From Trissonchulus latispiculum (lineage: Eukaryota; Nematoda; Enoplea; Enoplida; Ironidae): DNA of 64,000 bases. Below are positions 11,108 through 22,324 of the stretch, piece by piece; within the stretch, counting starts at the first letter, position 1, and every line of letters starts with the position of its first letter. The notes below the pieces were generated by a model. The model saw nothing but the letters and a program-made list of their open reading frames with translations, did no database searches and was not told where the DNA came from. Both the position numbers and the translations under genes were made by a program. The stretch spans positions 74,420-138,419 of the forward strand of contig JASAND010027699.1 of the NCBI GenBank assembly GCA_030248195.1, given 5' to 3'.

Positions 11108-14100
11108 GTGCGGAGAAGTTCGTCCTGTCAGATCTGTTGCCTGGATTTCAGTCAATTTGACCACAGTGTCGATTCAGTCTTTACATTTGATTAGTGAGAT
11201 AGATTGATCAGGACCTGAGTGTTGGAAGCACTGTTTGAGCTGTATTTGATCAGAATCAGATTCTAGAAGGTACATTGGCAACTGAGTATTCTGGACTGAT
11301 AGCTAAGACAGAGACGATTTTTGGACAGCACCGGGATCATTTGTGGGATCTAAAGCCTCTTACGAACTTTGTTTTACGTATTTTAAACTTGAACCTTGAA
11401 CCTACTTGAATCTACTTATTTCTATTTTAAAAAAATGGGTTTCGTCATCTCGTCTCTTACTATGAAAATCGGGGATGTCACCCCCGCGTCTCTGGCCTAA
11501 TTCTTTCGACTGTCAATAGTATTGTCCAAAGGTAGAAGCACAAAAGAAGAGATTAAATTAAATCAAATCTGTACTAACACCATATCCGGACCAGGAAACT
11601 CCAAACCAGACCGACCCTTGAACTGTCCCCCCAGGTGACCGAATAGCATCCGAAAGTGCTATTGTTGCTAGCATTTCGGGCTCACCCAAAGACCGGAATT
11701 TCTGTACTACTAACACCTTTAATTTAGTTAATTTAAACTGTTCACCAGTTTTGTTTATCAGTAATTTATTGTCCTTGGTAAGGAGGACGGACAAAGAGTC
11801 ATAACTTAATAGCACGAACACAAGCATATAGGGACCGCACGATAGAGTTTGGTAATAGGTTTAGTACTTAGTTAGTCAGTTAGAAAGGGAAGAAAGAAGG
11901 AAATAGTGGAACTGAGTCTAAAGTGTCAAGACCTTGTCCCTATTATTAATTAACATTTTGGGTAAACTAAATACTGGCAACTCTGGCAAGCTATATTTTG
12001 TTTGCCCATAGCATCTAAATTGTAGTGTTTCTAACTGTTTATACAATATACTGTTCGTAGCTTGCTTTGCTCTCCGTACGCATTGTAATTGCCGTTACTG
12101 TTATCACTATTACTATTATTAATATTGATATTGTCATCATTAAACTGTTGTGCCCTATTACTGAATCTATCAACTAGGGCATAAGGATCAGATCAAGTTC
12201 GGATTCAGAGCTCCAGTGCAAGTAAGTAACTAATTTGAACCCTTGGTCCCTACAAAGACATCGCCATCATCGTTCCAGGATCTTGATTTGACAATCAGGA
12301 TCATCAATCAGTGTTCTTTGATACAAACCTGATTCATCTATCCCTAAACAGCAAGTGTCGACCCCGCTTGCTATTGATACCCATTGGACCCCTATCTTCA
12401 TTAAATGAACTCACGCCAAGACCCCAGCCAGGTTGACTGCAAGGAATTCTCAGTTCTGGACAAATGTCCTTCTGAGGATCCTGTGCCTAAGTTTATCTCT
12501 GCCGATAAACGCGTCAACCTTCCGTGTACTCGAAGTGGTTGATACCCAGAGTCAGTCGTGATAGACTGTTACAGAACAAAGTCTTATTGGTTCGAAATTG
12601 GAATCTCGATCCTACCCACTTCATTACACTTATGTTTAACTATTTCGTAAATGGTTAACTTTGACGATATTTTGTTAGTAATCAACTAACTTGTCATTTT
12701 TAGTACATAGTTCCATCAACCATGGAAATGTAACTGGAACTGTAAACTAACGGCTACTTGAAATTGAAGTGGCTGCAGCACAGCAGAGTTTTAGAATCTC
12801 ATTAGTTACACAATCTGTAAGAACGTTTCACCTGTAACTTTGGAGATACATGGACGCTGCCATTACAATAGATGCTCGTTTGTGCAATGAACTGTGAAAA
12901 TTTGAAACAGCTAATTAAGTGCTACTTGTTTGGAGTACAGCCTGCGCAAAGATAGAGGGGAAGATATTGAACTGGAGCTGAAATCTCTATGAAGCCGCAA
13001 TGATGAAATAAATGACACTAGCTGTTTCCGTTAAAGATCATTCCAAAGCATAACTTAGAATGGAGCTTGTGTAATGAGTGCGTGTCCACAGAATATGGGT
13101 CTCAACGTCAGACATTATTTTAAATACTTTGAGAATTTTCATTAATACTGAAAGCAATTTTATTTTAAAATCTTGTCTACAAAATGCATCATTTCCAACA
13201 TACCGCATATAATGCTACAATATAATTACACACTGCGTATGATTAAAAATCTCTTGGCTTTAATAATATAAACTGTTTAAATATAAATTGTTCCTAAAAA
13301 GGTTTATTTAGAAAAATCCTTCGATAATAAGATAAATTTACAATATTAGTAGCTTCTTTGAATTATTTTAGCTAGTTACCACTCGAATTTATAGCCGCAT
13401 TTTTGGATTTTTTAGTGCGTTCAGCGGCTTCAGGCGTTTCGCCCAATACGGAACCTCTGAGCTTCTAACAATGGAAAATGGAATGGCTAAATTCTTCAGT
13501 AGCGAACTATGATTTCTGTTCCTTCTTATGGAAATCCTCTCCATATGTGTTCACTTCAAAAACCTACCTTTAGTTATGCTTTTTCATTTAATTCTACAGT
13601 ATCTTGTTGTTATCAGTTTATGAAAAGTGTCGTTACCACAATGTAATGTTTTACTAATAAAAGTCAAAACAACAGATATCTAGTTTGTGTTTTGAAGTTT
13701 AGCAACAAAGTTAGACATTCCAATGAATCTCCAACTGCACAGGACCTGGAGGTAGATAAAACTTGTGACAGGAATGTAATAATGTGCAGGTGATGAAGGT
13801 AAGATGACGTAGCGAAGTTAGCAAGTGGACTGTCATGAGCTAACTTATGCTTAAGTTGTGAAAAGCAAGCTATGCCTTGATTACTCCAGTAAGAGAAGCC
13901 TGAGACTTTTTTAGAAAGCTCCGACTTACGGGCTCGAATCATAAAATAAGGATGGAGGTGGTGGTGGTAGAGCTATCCTGTAGACAGACGAAAACTACAG
14001 AAAGTGAAATTGTTAAATCGTTAAATATAATGTGTCCGTACTAAAGCAATGGGCAGATATGTATGATCTACTGCTACCTGGAGTTAAAGTGGTGTCTATA

Positions 14101-14623
14101 GGATAAGCTTCGAATAGCTTTTTGCATGCTTATCTTACTTTTTAAACTGAGGTGACTTGAAGTACTGACTACTGATTCTTGATTCTTAAACTTTACACAT
14201 AGTTTAAAGTGAATCAATTGGGAAAGAAAAATTATTTTTACACCATGCTGAGCCAGGTTAGATTTTCTAGTTTTCTATCTATATGCTTCGAATTTAGCGA
14301 TTTTTCAAACATTTTCGGTCATACCCTAAGATTATTTTGGATGTTCGTCGAACGGTAGTAAAGCTCATTACTTTTGTTCGTCTCATGGTAGACAGACTGA
14401 CGAAATTAGTGACAACGCAGCCCTGCAGTATTTACATATTTGTTACAGTTTTTTCTGGAGCTGGTCGAATACATTTTTACATAACTTGTGACTTTAAGAA
14501 CTGATTCTTGCGATTGGTTAAACTTTACACATAGTTTAAGGTGAACCAATTGAGAAAGAAAAATTGTATTACACATGCTGAGCCTGGTTAGATAATGCCT
14601 TTCTAATAATTCTAATAATACCT
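11108..14623. other. long noncoding stretch
   Basis: No gene or cloverleaf seen. A hairpin AGCAAG/CTTGCT occurs near 12351. TA-rich trinucleotide runs lie near 12110. The phrase TTTACACATAGTTTAA(A/G)GTGAA is duplicated near 14195 and 14523, each time followed by an AGAAAGAAAAATT block, indicating an old local duplication of about 330 bp spacing. Confidence 0.4.
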
Positions 14624-15955
14624 AAAGTCTGACCAAAAATTCTTGGAACTGAACTGTGGGGGCTTGTCCTGAGTTAAAACTTGAAGTTAGTCTATGTAAA
14701 GTATATATTTGTAGAAACTTCAGGATTAGGAGAATCCGGTAAAACCATCATATTCGGTCTATATCCGGTTACCGGATGCCAAATCGATAAAAAACGCTTC
14801 AGATTCGAAACGAGAATGCTAATTAATTCATACTCTAGCTATATTGGTCCTTGGCCCAAGACATCGCCGAATATCCGGTCACATCCGGCCCATGTCCGGT
14901 AACCTGAAGTCTAGGTCACAAAAACTGTACAGCAAAATGGGTAGGTCGTACAGTTTAGCTGATTGAATTTTTGGATTCAGCGGGTCGAAATTAGTATCCG
15001 GTTGGTCCGAAAGTCAAATTATTTCATTAAAATAATATTTCGTCTATCCCTAACAAGCATCAACCTCAATTTACTTGATATCTGCTGTAACTTTTGAATG
15101 ATAGAGTTTTAACAATGGTTCAAAAACAACCTATATTGCATGCGACAAAGCTAAGCGTATTGGATCAAATTTCATATCCGGTTTAATAAATAGACAAAAC
15201 CAGCAAAATCAGCCCACTTTTAGAATGCTATAAGTCAAAAATTATAGCAGATATGAAGCAATTTGAGGTTGACGCTTGTTAGGGATAGACGAAATATCAT
15301 TTTAATGAAATAATTTGACTTTCGGACCAACCGGATACAGAGATAATAGCCCATGAAATCTCAAATTTCAAAGCTCAAAACCGGAAATTGACCGGATATT
15401 CGATTACTTTGACGCCGGTAAAATGAAGGTAGCCTCCAAAATATTCATTGTGCCGAAAACGAACATTTTTTATCCGCGATTCCGGGCACCAGACCGGAAA
15501 AACCGATTTTTCCGATTTTTGACCGGATATGACCATAGATCACGCAATTTTGGTCCAAATTGGACAAAACTTTGTATGTAAACTAATTTCGACCCGCTGA
15601 ATTCAAAAATTTAATCAGCGAAACTGTACGACCTACCCATCTTGCTGTACAGTTTTTGTGACCTAGAAATCCGGTTACCGGACATAGACCGGATGTGACC
15701 GGATTTTCGGAGATGTCTTGGGCCAAGGAGCAATATGCTGGAGTATGAATTAATGAGCATTCTCTTTCCGAATCTGAAGTGTTTTTATCGATTTGGCATC
15801 CGGCAACCGGATATACATAGACCGGATATGATGGTTTTAACAGATTCTCCTCCTCCTGAAGTTTCTAAAAATATATACTCTATATAGACTAACTTCAAAG
15901 GTTAACTTAGGACAAGCGCTCACAGTTCGGTTCCAAGAGTTATTGGTCAGACTTA
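14624..15955. mobile_element. foldback element saturated with CCGGATA motifs
   Basis: Long, highly similar inverted arms start at AGTCTGACCAA (14626) and end at TTGGTCAGACT (15953). They include the ACTGTACAGCA, GTAGGTCGTACAGTTT, TTCAGCGGGTCGAAATTAGT and CTAACAAGC blocks. The right arm carries about 240 bp of extra sequence (about 15333-15575). The motif ACCGGATA or its complement TATCCGGT, or a one-base variant, appears roughly twenty times in otherwise AT-rich sequence. No coding capacity. Confidence 0.75.
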
Positions 15956-15996
15956 GTAAAGATTGAACGCACATCATTTAATATAGCGAACCCCGT

Positions 15997-16049
15997 GACA
16001 TTCAGACATTCGTTTAACCTCTCCGCCAAACAGCCTAAACCTGATCAAG
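15997..16049. repeat. dispersed repeat, copy 1
   Basis: GACATTCAGACATTCGTTTA with the following CCAAACAG and CCTGATCAAG blocks is found again at 31733-31784 in the same orientation. About 50 bp; nature unknown. Confidence 0.6.
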
Positions 16050-16639
16050 TGTAATAAAAATGAATATTTTGTCATGTGGATTTGTTCAATAAAAGGTCAT
16101 ATTTGTATTTCAATCTAAATCGGCCGGCGTGCCAACCAATGAACGCATTTAGGACACGACATGACCAGAAAACGACGTCTTTGAACAATCTATCCGAGTG
16201 ATAAGCGGCTTCCAAAATAACTTAAAAAAAGGTCAAATATGTGATGAATAGTTTTGGTTTCTTATGGAGTTGCGATCTTGGAATCTGCTGGAAAACGGAA
16301 TGGAATCTATGGAATGAATGTGTTTGATTGCCATTGTACATGTATCTTTAATTGTTGCCATAGTTAAGGCATGAATTACTTGGAAAATTACTAGGAATGA
16401 AGTTTCAAGCTTAAGTTGGGTTGTTTCGAGCTGGCAGTTAACTTTTACTAATTATGCTGTTGCGGGACAGCTAGGTAGAGGCCCGTTGGGTGCCGCTCCC
16501 CAGGCGGATTGGCAGGTGTAGAACGACTGTCAATGATTAGTGCAGAGCACGGTCCACTCATTAATTTAAGTTAATTAAAGGGATTCTGCTATTACGGCCA
16601 AAACAACCCAACATGGTCAGAAAGAAGGCCAGTGTTCAA

Positions 16640-17335
16640 TCACTGTACGTCGAAATGCCATCAAAGTTTATTATATCTGAATAGATTAAGACCTGTTCTT
16701 GCGATTTATAAAAGAAAAACAACCTATTCTGTGGTTTGTTTTAATTTTACAAGCCATTTTCAAACTTCACGTGGAGATCGCAAAGTTACTTTCAAGTTTC
16801 GTCCATCTCAATGGTTTTTGCTTAATTACTCGTTGATTAACATAATTAATTAGTATAATTTTTATATCATTAAAACCAGCAAGCTTTGCTCTTTCAGAAT
16901 ATCTAAAAATATTTACCCTTTCTGTGGTTCGTTTTCATTTTACAAGCTGATTTACAAGCCACATAATGGAGTTTACGTTGGCTTCCAGATTTGGTTTGGT
17001 CACAGTGTTTCTAATTAAAATTGCATGTTAATTAACATCAATAATTAGGTTAAAACTTTTATAAATCAAATCAGCAGTTCATCCTCTTCAAAATAAGCAC
17101 AAGATAATTGGTGCTTCTGTGGTTCGATTTCACTTTACAAGCTGCTTTGTAAGCCGTATTTCGAAGTTCAAATAGGCCTCCAGACTTGGATGGTCATAGT
17201 GTCTTTAATTAAAAGTTCCGCGTCAACTAGCATCAGTGACTGGGTTAAAACTTTTATAAATAAACTCAGCAGGTCTTCCTCTTTAAAATAAGCACAAAAT
17301 AATTGGTGCTTCGGTGGTTCGATTTTGAGTTATGC
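16640..17335. repeat. tandem array of a ~195 bp unit, about 3.5 copies
   Basis: The anchor CTGTGGTTYGWTTTYAMTTT recurs at 16729, 16922, 17117 and, degenerate, 17312, giving periods of 193, 195 and 195 bp. Units also share AAAACTTTTATAAAT and AATAAGCACAA blocks. The array abuts the hairpin district that follows. Confidence 0.7.
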
Positions 17336-17339
17336 TTGA

Positions 17340-18926
17340 TTTTCTGACCTAACTGGGAGAGCTCGGCTCGTCCCTCAAGTATTGTGATTACTAATAGTTT
17401 AAACTTCATTTTAAGCTTAATTAAAGTTCATATTTAATTAAGTTAATCCATATTCTAGCTAATCATTTAATGAAAGTTAAGTTAATTAAGTTTAAAGTTT
17501 AATTAATTTGGTTTTTATTGGTTTTAAAGCAAAAGGGAAGCTCGGCTTGCCCTTTCACTAAACTTAACTGGTTTTTGCTTAGCTAATGTGGAATTCTTTT
17601 AAAATTCTTCTTCTTCTTTTGTAAGTTTAAGTTTTGCAATTTAAGGGAAGACTTTTATGTCTTCCCTTATTGCCAATTTGGAGTAACAGATGCGTTACTT
17701 TTGTAACTGTACAAACTTTCCGCTCTTTGAGTCCAGCTCGGCTGAGACTCAAAGGCAAAAGAAAAAGAGGGGAACTAAAAAGAAAAGGTTAATTTTAATT
17801 CATGTCTTAGCTAGTTGTCGGTATTTTGTACTGTGTATTTGTGCTTTGTACAAGGCTCGTACCTACTAGTTTTTAGTTAATTATTTTAACCTACCTAATC
17901 AGCAGTCTCTAAGTTTTAATTCAGGGGACCCTCTGGTCCAGGTTTTAGAAGGGTGTTGCGTCTTGTTTTTCCCTTTTAGCGAGAAATTGACGTAGTGTCA
18001 ACTTCTCGCCTGAGTGCGCTTGCTTTGATGTTATCTTTCTTAATTTCTCCCTAAATTCTTACAATAGGGGAAAGGGATTAGTTTAATTGCCCTTTCCCCT
18101 TTCACGTAAACACTTGAGAGCCCGCGCAATGTTATTTTATGATTACACTAATTTGACCCAATCAGAATCATTTAAGTGCGCGCCTTTTGCGCGGAGGACA
18201 ATTTCGGCCAATCAGACGAATGATTGCCGAAATTGTCATGATTGACAGGTAGACTTGTTTTGCACCTCAGTCTTACCTTGTCTCTCGTCGTGTACGGCCG
18301 CTTTTTGGCCTCGTCCCTTCACTCCCCCCAGTTTACTTTATATTAGGGCGTCACTATGCCCAAATTTTCCCCCCTCTCCGGAACGGGGCTAGTGTATTAA
18401 CACTAGCCCCTTGTCAACTTTTTTGGGGTTTAGTTTAGGAGGGGGCTTAGGTTGACTTCCTACCTTAGGGTTCTCCCCCCTTCTTCTTTTTCTCCATTAT
18501 TTAGTTTTTTAAAGGCGATTCCCTCTTTTTCTGGGAATCGCCTCTGAGATGCTTACAGGACCCAGAGGTCCTTTTTCAAAAATACCCCTGAGATTGCCCC
18601 TTAATTTAAACTGATTTATTTTATTGTTATAAATGATTCTGATTGTAATATCTGTCCAGATATTACCTGGGTCGCGTGGATTTCCGAAAGGAAATCCACT
18701 GAGAAGCTTGGACTTTTGGGAACTCTCCCAAAAGTCCCCAAAATTCAACTTTAATTCAAATTTTCTCAATTTTAAACCACAGAACGCGCTCTCAAACTTT
18801 TATTCCGTTTTACTCACGCTTCAAACTTCACACCTCAGCTTCTTAGGGATTATTCCTGGACCCAGGAAATATCGTGTTAGGATCTTTCTCTGAAAGATCC
18901 TAACGGTTTTAACCCATTTGATTCAG
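17340..18926. repeat. dense array of short perfect hairpins (district B)
   Basis: Noncoding. Hairpins seen, with stem positions: 17355-17374 (GGGA/TCCC around AGCTCGGCT); 17532-17555 (AAAGGG/CCCTTT, same apex); 17643-17668 (AAGGGAAGAC); 17725-17754 (CTTTGAGTC, same AGCTCGGCT apex); 17979-18009 (GCGAGAA plus TTGAC); 18066-18100 (AGGGGAAAGGG); 18198-18236 (ACAATTTCGGC); 18385-18410 (GGGGCTAGTG); 18514-18542 (GGCGATTCCC); 18557-18572 (AGGACC); 18676-18699 (GTGGATTTCC); 18710-18737 (12 bp, GGACTTTTGGGA); 18879-18901 (AGGATCTTTC). Most stems are perfect. Two CCAATCAG boxes lie at about 18160 and 18209. No known RNA family is recognised. Confidence 0.7.
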
Positions 18927-20470
18927 GTTGAGTTCAAGCCTAGCCTTGCCTTCCTGAATCCAATTCTCTGTGGCCTGCCAGTCTGCCTGTGATCCTGCTG
19001 CCCCTCTGTCTGCGATCCTTGCCAGTCCCAGCCCAGTGCTGCTCTCCTGATCCCAGTTTGGATCCCTTGGTCCTTCCTTCTTCCGGTGTCTTTTGGATCC
19101 TCAGCCCGTGGATCCTGATCCTGCTCATTGCCAGTGTGAGGAGCCCCGACGTTCCCCCTGGACGCTCTCTGCTAAACGGACGCCGGTCTCATCAGGATAT
19201 CCGGAAGGTGCTTGACCAGTAACTGTGTTCAGTAGCTTCTTGACACTAGATATAGGGATAAACAGTCTGCCAGGGCTGGATAGAGTGCACTTCCTGGGAT
19301 TCTTCAGATCAGGGTGATTTGTCCGACACCCTTGCCCGCAGTAACTTCTATTGTCTAAGGGTGATTTGTCCGACACCCAGTTGCCAGCTTGCTCATCTTG
19401 CTCGTTGCCGTGCACTGCTATCCCCCCTGGTTGAGGCTTGCTCCCTCGACCTGACGATCTCTGAAGCTGTCCTTAGCGAACTTCTGACCGCCTAACGGTC
19501 CCTGAGAGCCTGCTGAAAGGCTACCAAACTTTCGGTTGTGGGATTGAGTGGGTTGGACCCCAAGAAAGAAGAAAGAAGCTAAATTTCTGTTTGAACTCTA
19601 TTGAAATTGCTCATGTATACCTTTAACTATTCTGTCTCGTTCTCTTTGTCTCTGTTTCGCTAAAGATACTATTGAAAGTGAAATTAGAAATCCTTTGGGG
19701 AAATCTAAAACCCTGACAAACTTCTCAAAAACGTGCGAATTAACCTCTGGCCGCTTCCTTAGGCAGGAAGTAGGATATTAGCTTCTGGTTATCTGCCGAG
19801 CGGGTAGTCAGGACTAATATCTAGTGCCCGGGAAAGGGTGGAAATCCGCGCAATATTGATTGTTCCATTAAAATAAAAGCACATAGGACACCTCGAGCAT
19901 ATAGGCAGACCCCCTCGATACCCTTTTAGTTAGGAAACTGAATATAGTGATCATTGTGTTGAAACTGTACCAGACTCGCGAACTATAATCAATTCATTCG
20001 AAATTTTCATAGGTTTCAGGTTTTTAGCATAGAGTTTTGTAGGGCAAACTTGTCAAGCAAAGTTCTTGGGATAACTTGTGAAAATCAGACTGCTGGTTAG
20101 GTCTAGGACTTCTGCTAGGTCTAACTAAAATTATTAGGTTCATCAATTAGGTACGAGCCTTAGGGTTACTGTGGTCAGCTGTGTTCTCTGCTTGTGTGTT
20201 GAATTTCGTAACTTGTTTGTCACTCATTGTATCAGTACTAATTGTATTTTTGAGCTTGTTATCGCCATATCTTGTGCTGATTGAATCGCTGACCGAGATT
20301 GCTTGTATCTAACTAATCTTTTCAACCTCAGTCTGTATCATCCTATTTTCATTTCGTCTGCATATAATTGTTGTAAATTAAATCCTAAAATTTATAGGTT
20401 CTGTGGTCCATTCTGCTAGGAGTTTAGGATCTAGTTAGGAATCAGTTAGGTCTTACTTAGAGACGCTAGT
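18927..20470. other. noncoding continuation of district B
   Basis: A GC-rich stretch with many GATCC words lies at about 18975-19130. The same hairpin, GGGTGATTTGTCCGACACCC, occurs twice (19312-19331 and 19359-19378). Further stem-loops lie near 19755 (CTTCCT/AGGAAG) and 19772-19832 (GATATTAG/CTAATATC). From 20395 the word AGTTAGG is repeated several times. No gene seen. Confidence 0.45.
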
Positions 20471-20848
20471 TAGGACTTGGCTTATATCACGCTGGCAGAG
20501 TTTGTGCCTGTGTTGTCTCACTGCAAGTTAGAGTGCGAGAATTGTGGTACAGAGTTGACAGTTAGTTTTGAGCTAGAGGCATTCCAGCATCAGAGCGAAG
20601 AGACGCTTAGTTTAATCCATCCTATTGTAGTTTGCGGTTGTCTGCGTCCCTGGAACGTAGACCAGATAGTTGAGGAAGCTTACGAGGCTATTCCAGGCAC
20701 TGAGGACTTTGTGCCTAAACATTTCCCCTGGAAGTGTGACAGTTGTACTGAGCTAGAGGTGTTGATCTTCTGCCTGATTCCAGAAGGCACTGACTTGTGG
20801 GCATCTGTGGAACACGACAGTTGTTCACTAGACCTGTATTGGCCCTAG
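20471..20848 (+). CDS. possible coding exon, unknown protein with two CxxC pairs
   Basis: An open frame of about 125 codons runs from just after an in-frame TAG to the TAG at 20846-20848. It lacks any methionine codon, so it could be translated only as a spliced exon; an AG precedes it at 20470. The product would be acidic, with CENC near the start and CDSC near the end, plus further isolated cysteines (VVCGC, IFC, DSC), which could bind zinc. No family was recognised. It sits at the end of the hairpin district, directly before a tRNA-like B box on the other strand. It may be part of an unidentified mobile element or a chance frame. Confidence 0.25.
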
Positions 20849-21420
20849 ACGGAAACGGAGCCTAGAGGATTCGAACTCACGACCTAACGCGGACAAATCC
20901 CGGATTGGGTAGACCAAAACCAGGCTACTTAATCCGACGGATCTAAGAGTCGACCGAGTCGTCTCGTCTGTTCGCTACTGCTGTTAGTGCTTTTAAATTA
21001 GTGTGTGTGTGTTGCTGAGATTAGGGTACCACCGACCCCGGTGCTCTCTCAGCCTATTCAACTTTCACTCTAAAACCAGTGCTTACCAGTGCGATCTTTC
21101 GGAGCCTAAAATTAGACAAACTTCCGTCTTTTAATTTACCCATAGCACTACACAAGCCTCAAATCTTTAAACTTATGGCAGAGCGAACTGGGCTTTATCC
21201 GTTTGCTATGCTGGCGTAAACGCGTATAAGATAAACATGGTGGCACAATAAAGGTCATCGGTTCTGAAACGCAATACCGTGTGCGCCGACAATACAGCTA
21301 CAGTGACTGGAAAAGAAGAAGCAATTAAACCTGCTTGACTTCGGTGTTTTGGATTCCCATGCATTGGCAGAGTCTTTATTTGTCAACAAAACTGTGTCAT
21401 TGATGGCATCATGAGTATGA
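20849..21420. other. noncoding, with a degenerate tRNA-like B box on the minus strand
   Basis: The complement of 20868-20885 reads as a T-arm-like GAGTTCGAATCC, but stem pairing is poor and no full cloverleaf forms. The rest shows no gene. Confidence 0.3.
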
Positions 21421-21850
21421 GTGTGTTGTCATCCGGGCCTGTTTCGGGCTCGGGTGTAGCGCTTCTACCAGGGCTGGTGGACCAAGAAGAAACCAAGGAC
21501 AAGCCCGAACGGGAGGCGTCAGGCACCCTCGTACCCACGAAACCAGGACCTAGAAGAGAGAAGGGAAGAGGGAGGTTCAGCTTTTCATTCAGGATTGAAA
21601 GTAAAGAATTGGTCCCGCCGGGGATCGAACCACGGCCCTTCTGCTCTAGAGTCAGACATGCTAAACCACTACACCACGGGACCATCAGCTGAACTCCCAT
21701 TGCAGGCTTATCAATCTTTCCTATGCCTGCTTCCCTTACACGGGCAACGGGCCTGGCCCGAGCCCGGCCCGGATCAAGATTCGATCGGACCGGCCCGAAA
21801 TTTTTTGGGCCCGGCCCGAAACAGGCCCTGATATTTTCCTGGACCGTTTC
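21421..21850. repeat. GC-rich inverted repeat enclosing the tRNA-like sequence
   Basis: GGGCCTGTTTCGGGC near 21436 is matched by the inverse GCCCG-AAACAGGCCC near 21816. A run of GGCCCGG words lies at about 21749-21830. The long frames on both strands are low-complexity and contain the tRNA, so they are not called as genes. Confidence 0.4.
21611..21683 (-). tRNA. tRNA-like sequence, anticodon position CTA (probable pseudogene)
   Basis: The 73 nt minus-strand sequence has a perfect 7 bp acceptor stem (GGTCCCG/CGGGACC). Its D region (TGGTGTAGTGGTTTAGC) is of the Gln/Glu type. The anticodon arm TCTGA-CTCTAGA-GCAGA has four of five pairs. The T arm has a good loop (TTCGATC) but only three of five stem pairs. 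The loop places CTA at the anticodon, which would read the amber codon UAG; a glutamine tRNA (CTG) is one base away. The weak T stem makes a pseudogene or SINE head more likely than a working suppressor. Confidence 0.45.
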
Positions 21851-22324
21851 CGTGCCCAAAATTGATATAAATGGGTAGAAAAACATCAAATTTTTACCGA
21901 GAATCCTTGAAACTAGAAGCTTTCCACTTCAATTGAATTGAAAAATATAAATGTATTGTATACTTTACATAAGTATTGATTAAAAACTAGTATCATTGCT
22001 GAGTATGGCACTTTTACTCCGCTAGAGCTCGATACCGTTCTCGAATAACCGAAACAGGTTTCATTCAAATGTTTTCAATGTGAGATTGGTGAGTGACGAA
22101 TCAATTTATTATATTTATTCGTTTATTCAGACTACGTTTATAGAAATCCAAGAGACAAACAGCAGAGGTTACAAGTATAAATGTACAATAAAGTTTTTTA
22201 TATTAAGAGGCATTGGTTTTAAGTCAATTTATCGTTTTTCCATAATATGTTGTTTCGTCATTAATTTCATATTACTCATGTTTAATATCTGCTAAAAACT
22301 GCATCGAAAATCATTTTTTTAATA

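Noticed and set aside
17340..18926. CRISPR array or bacterial contaminant explanation for the hairpin district
   Set aside because: No regular direct repeat-spacer pattern, no bacterial genes nearby, and the surroundings are clearly animal-type.
17340..19840. microRNA precursor cluster
   Set aside because: Stems of 6-12 bp are too short for microRNA precursors.
20865..20950. tRNA on the minus strand
   Set aside because: A B box is present but T-stem and acceptor pairing fail.
21383..21889. 168-codon minus-strand open frame
   Set aside because: It runs through a tRNA-like sequence and GC-rich GGCCCGG repeats; the translation is low-complexity and overlapped by open frames on the other strand.
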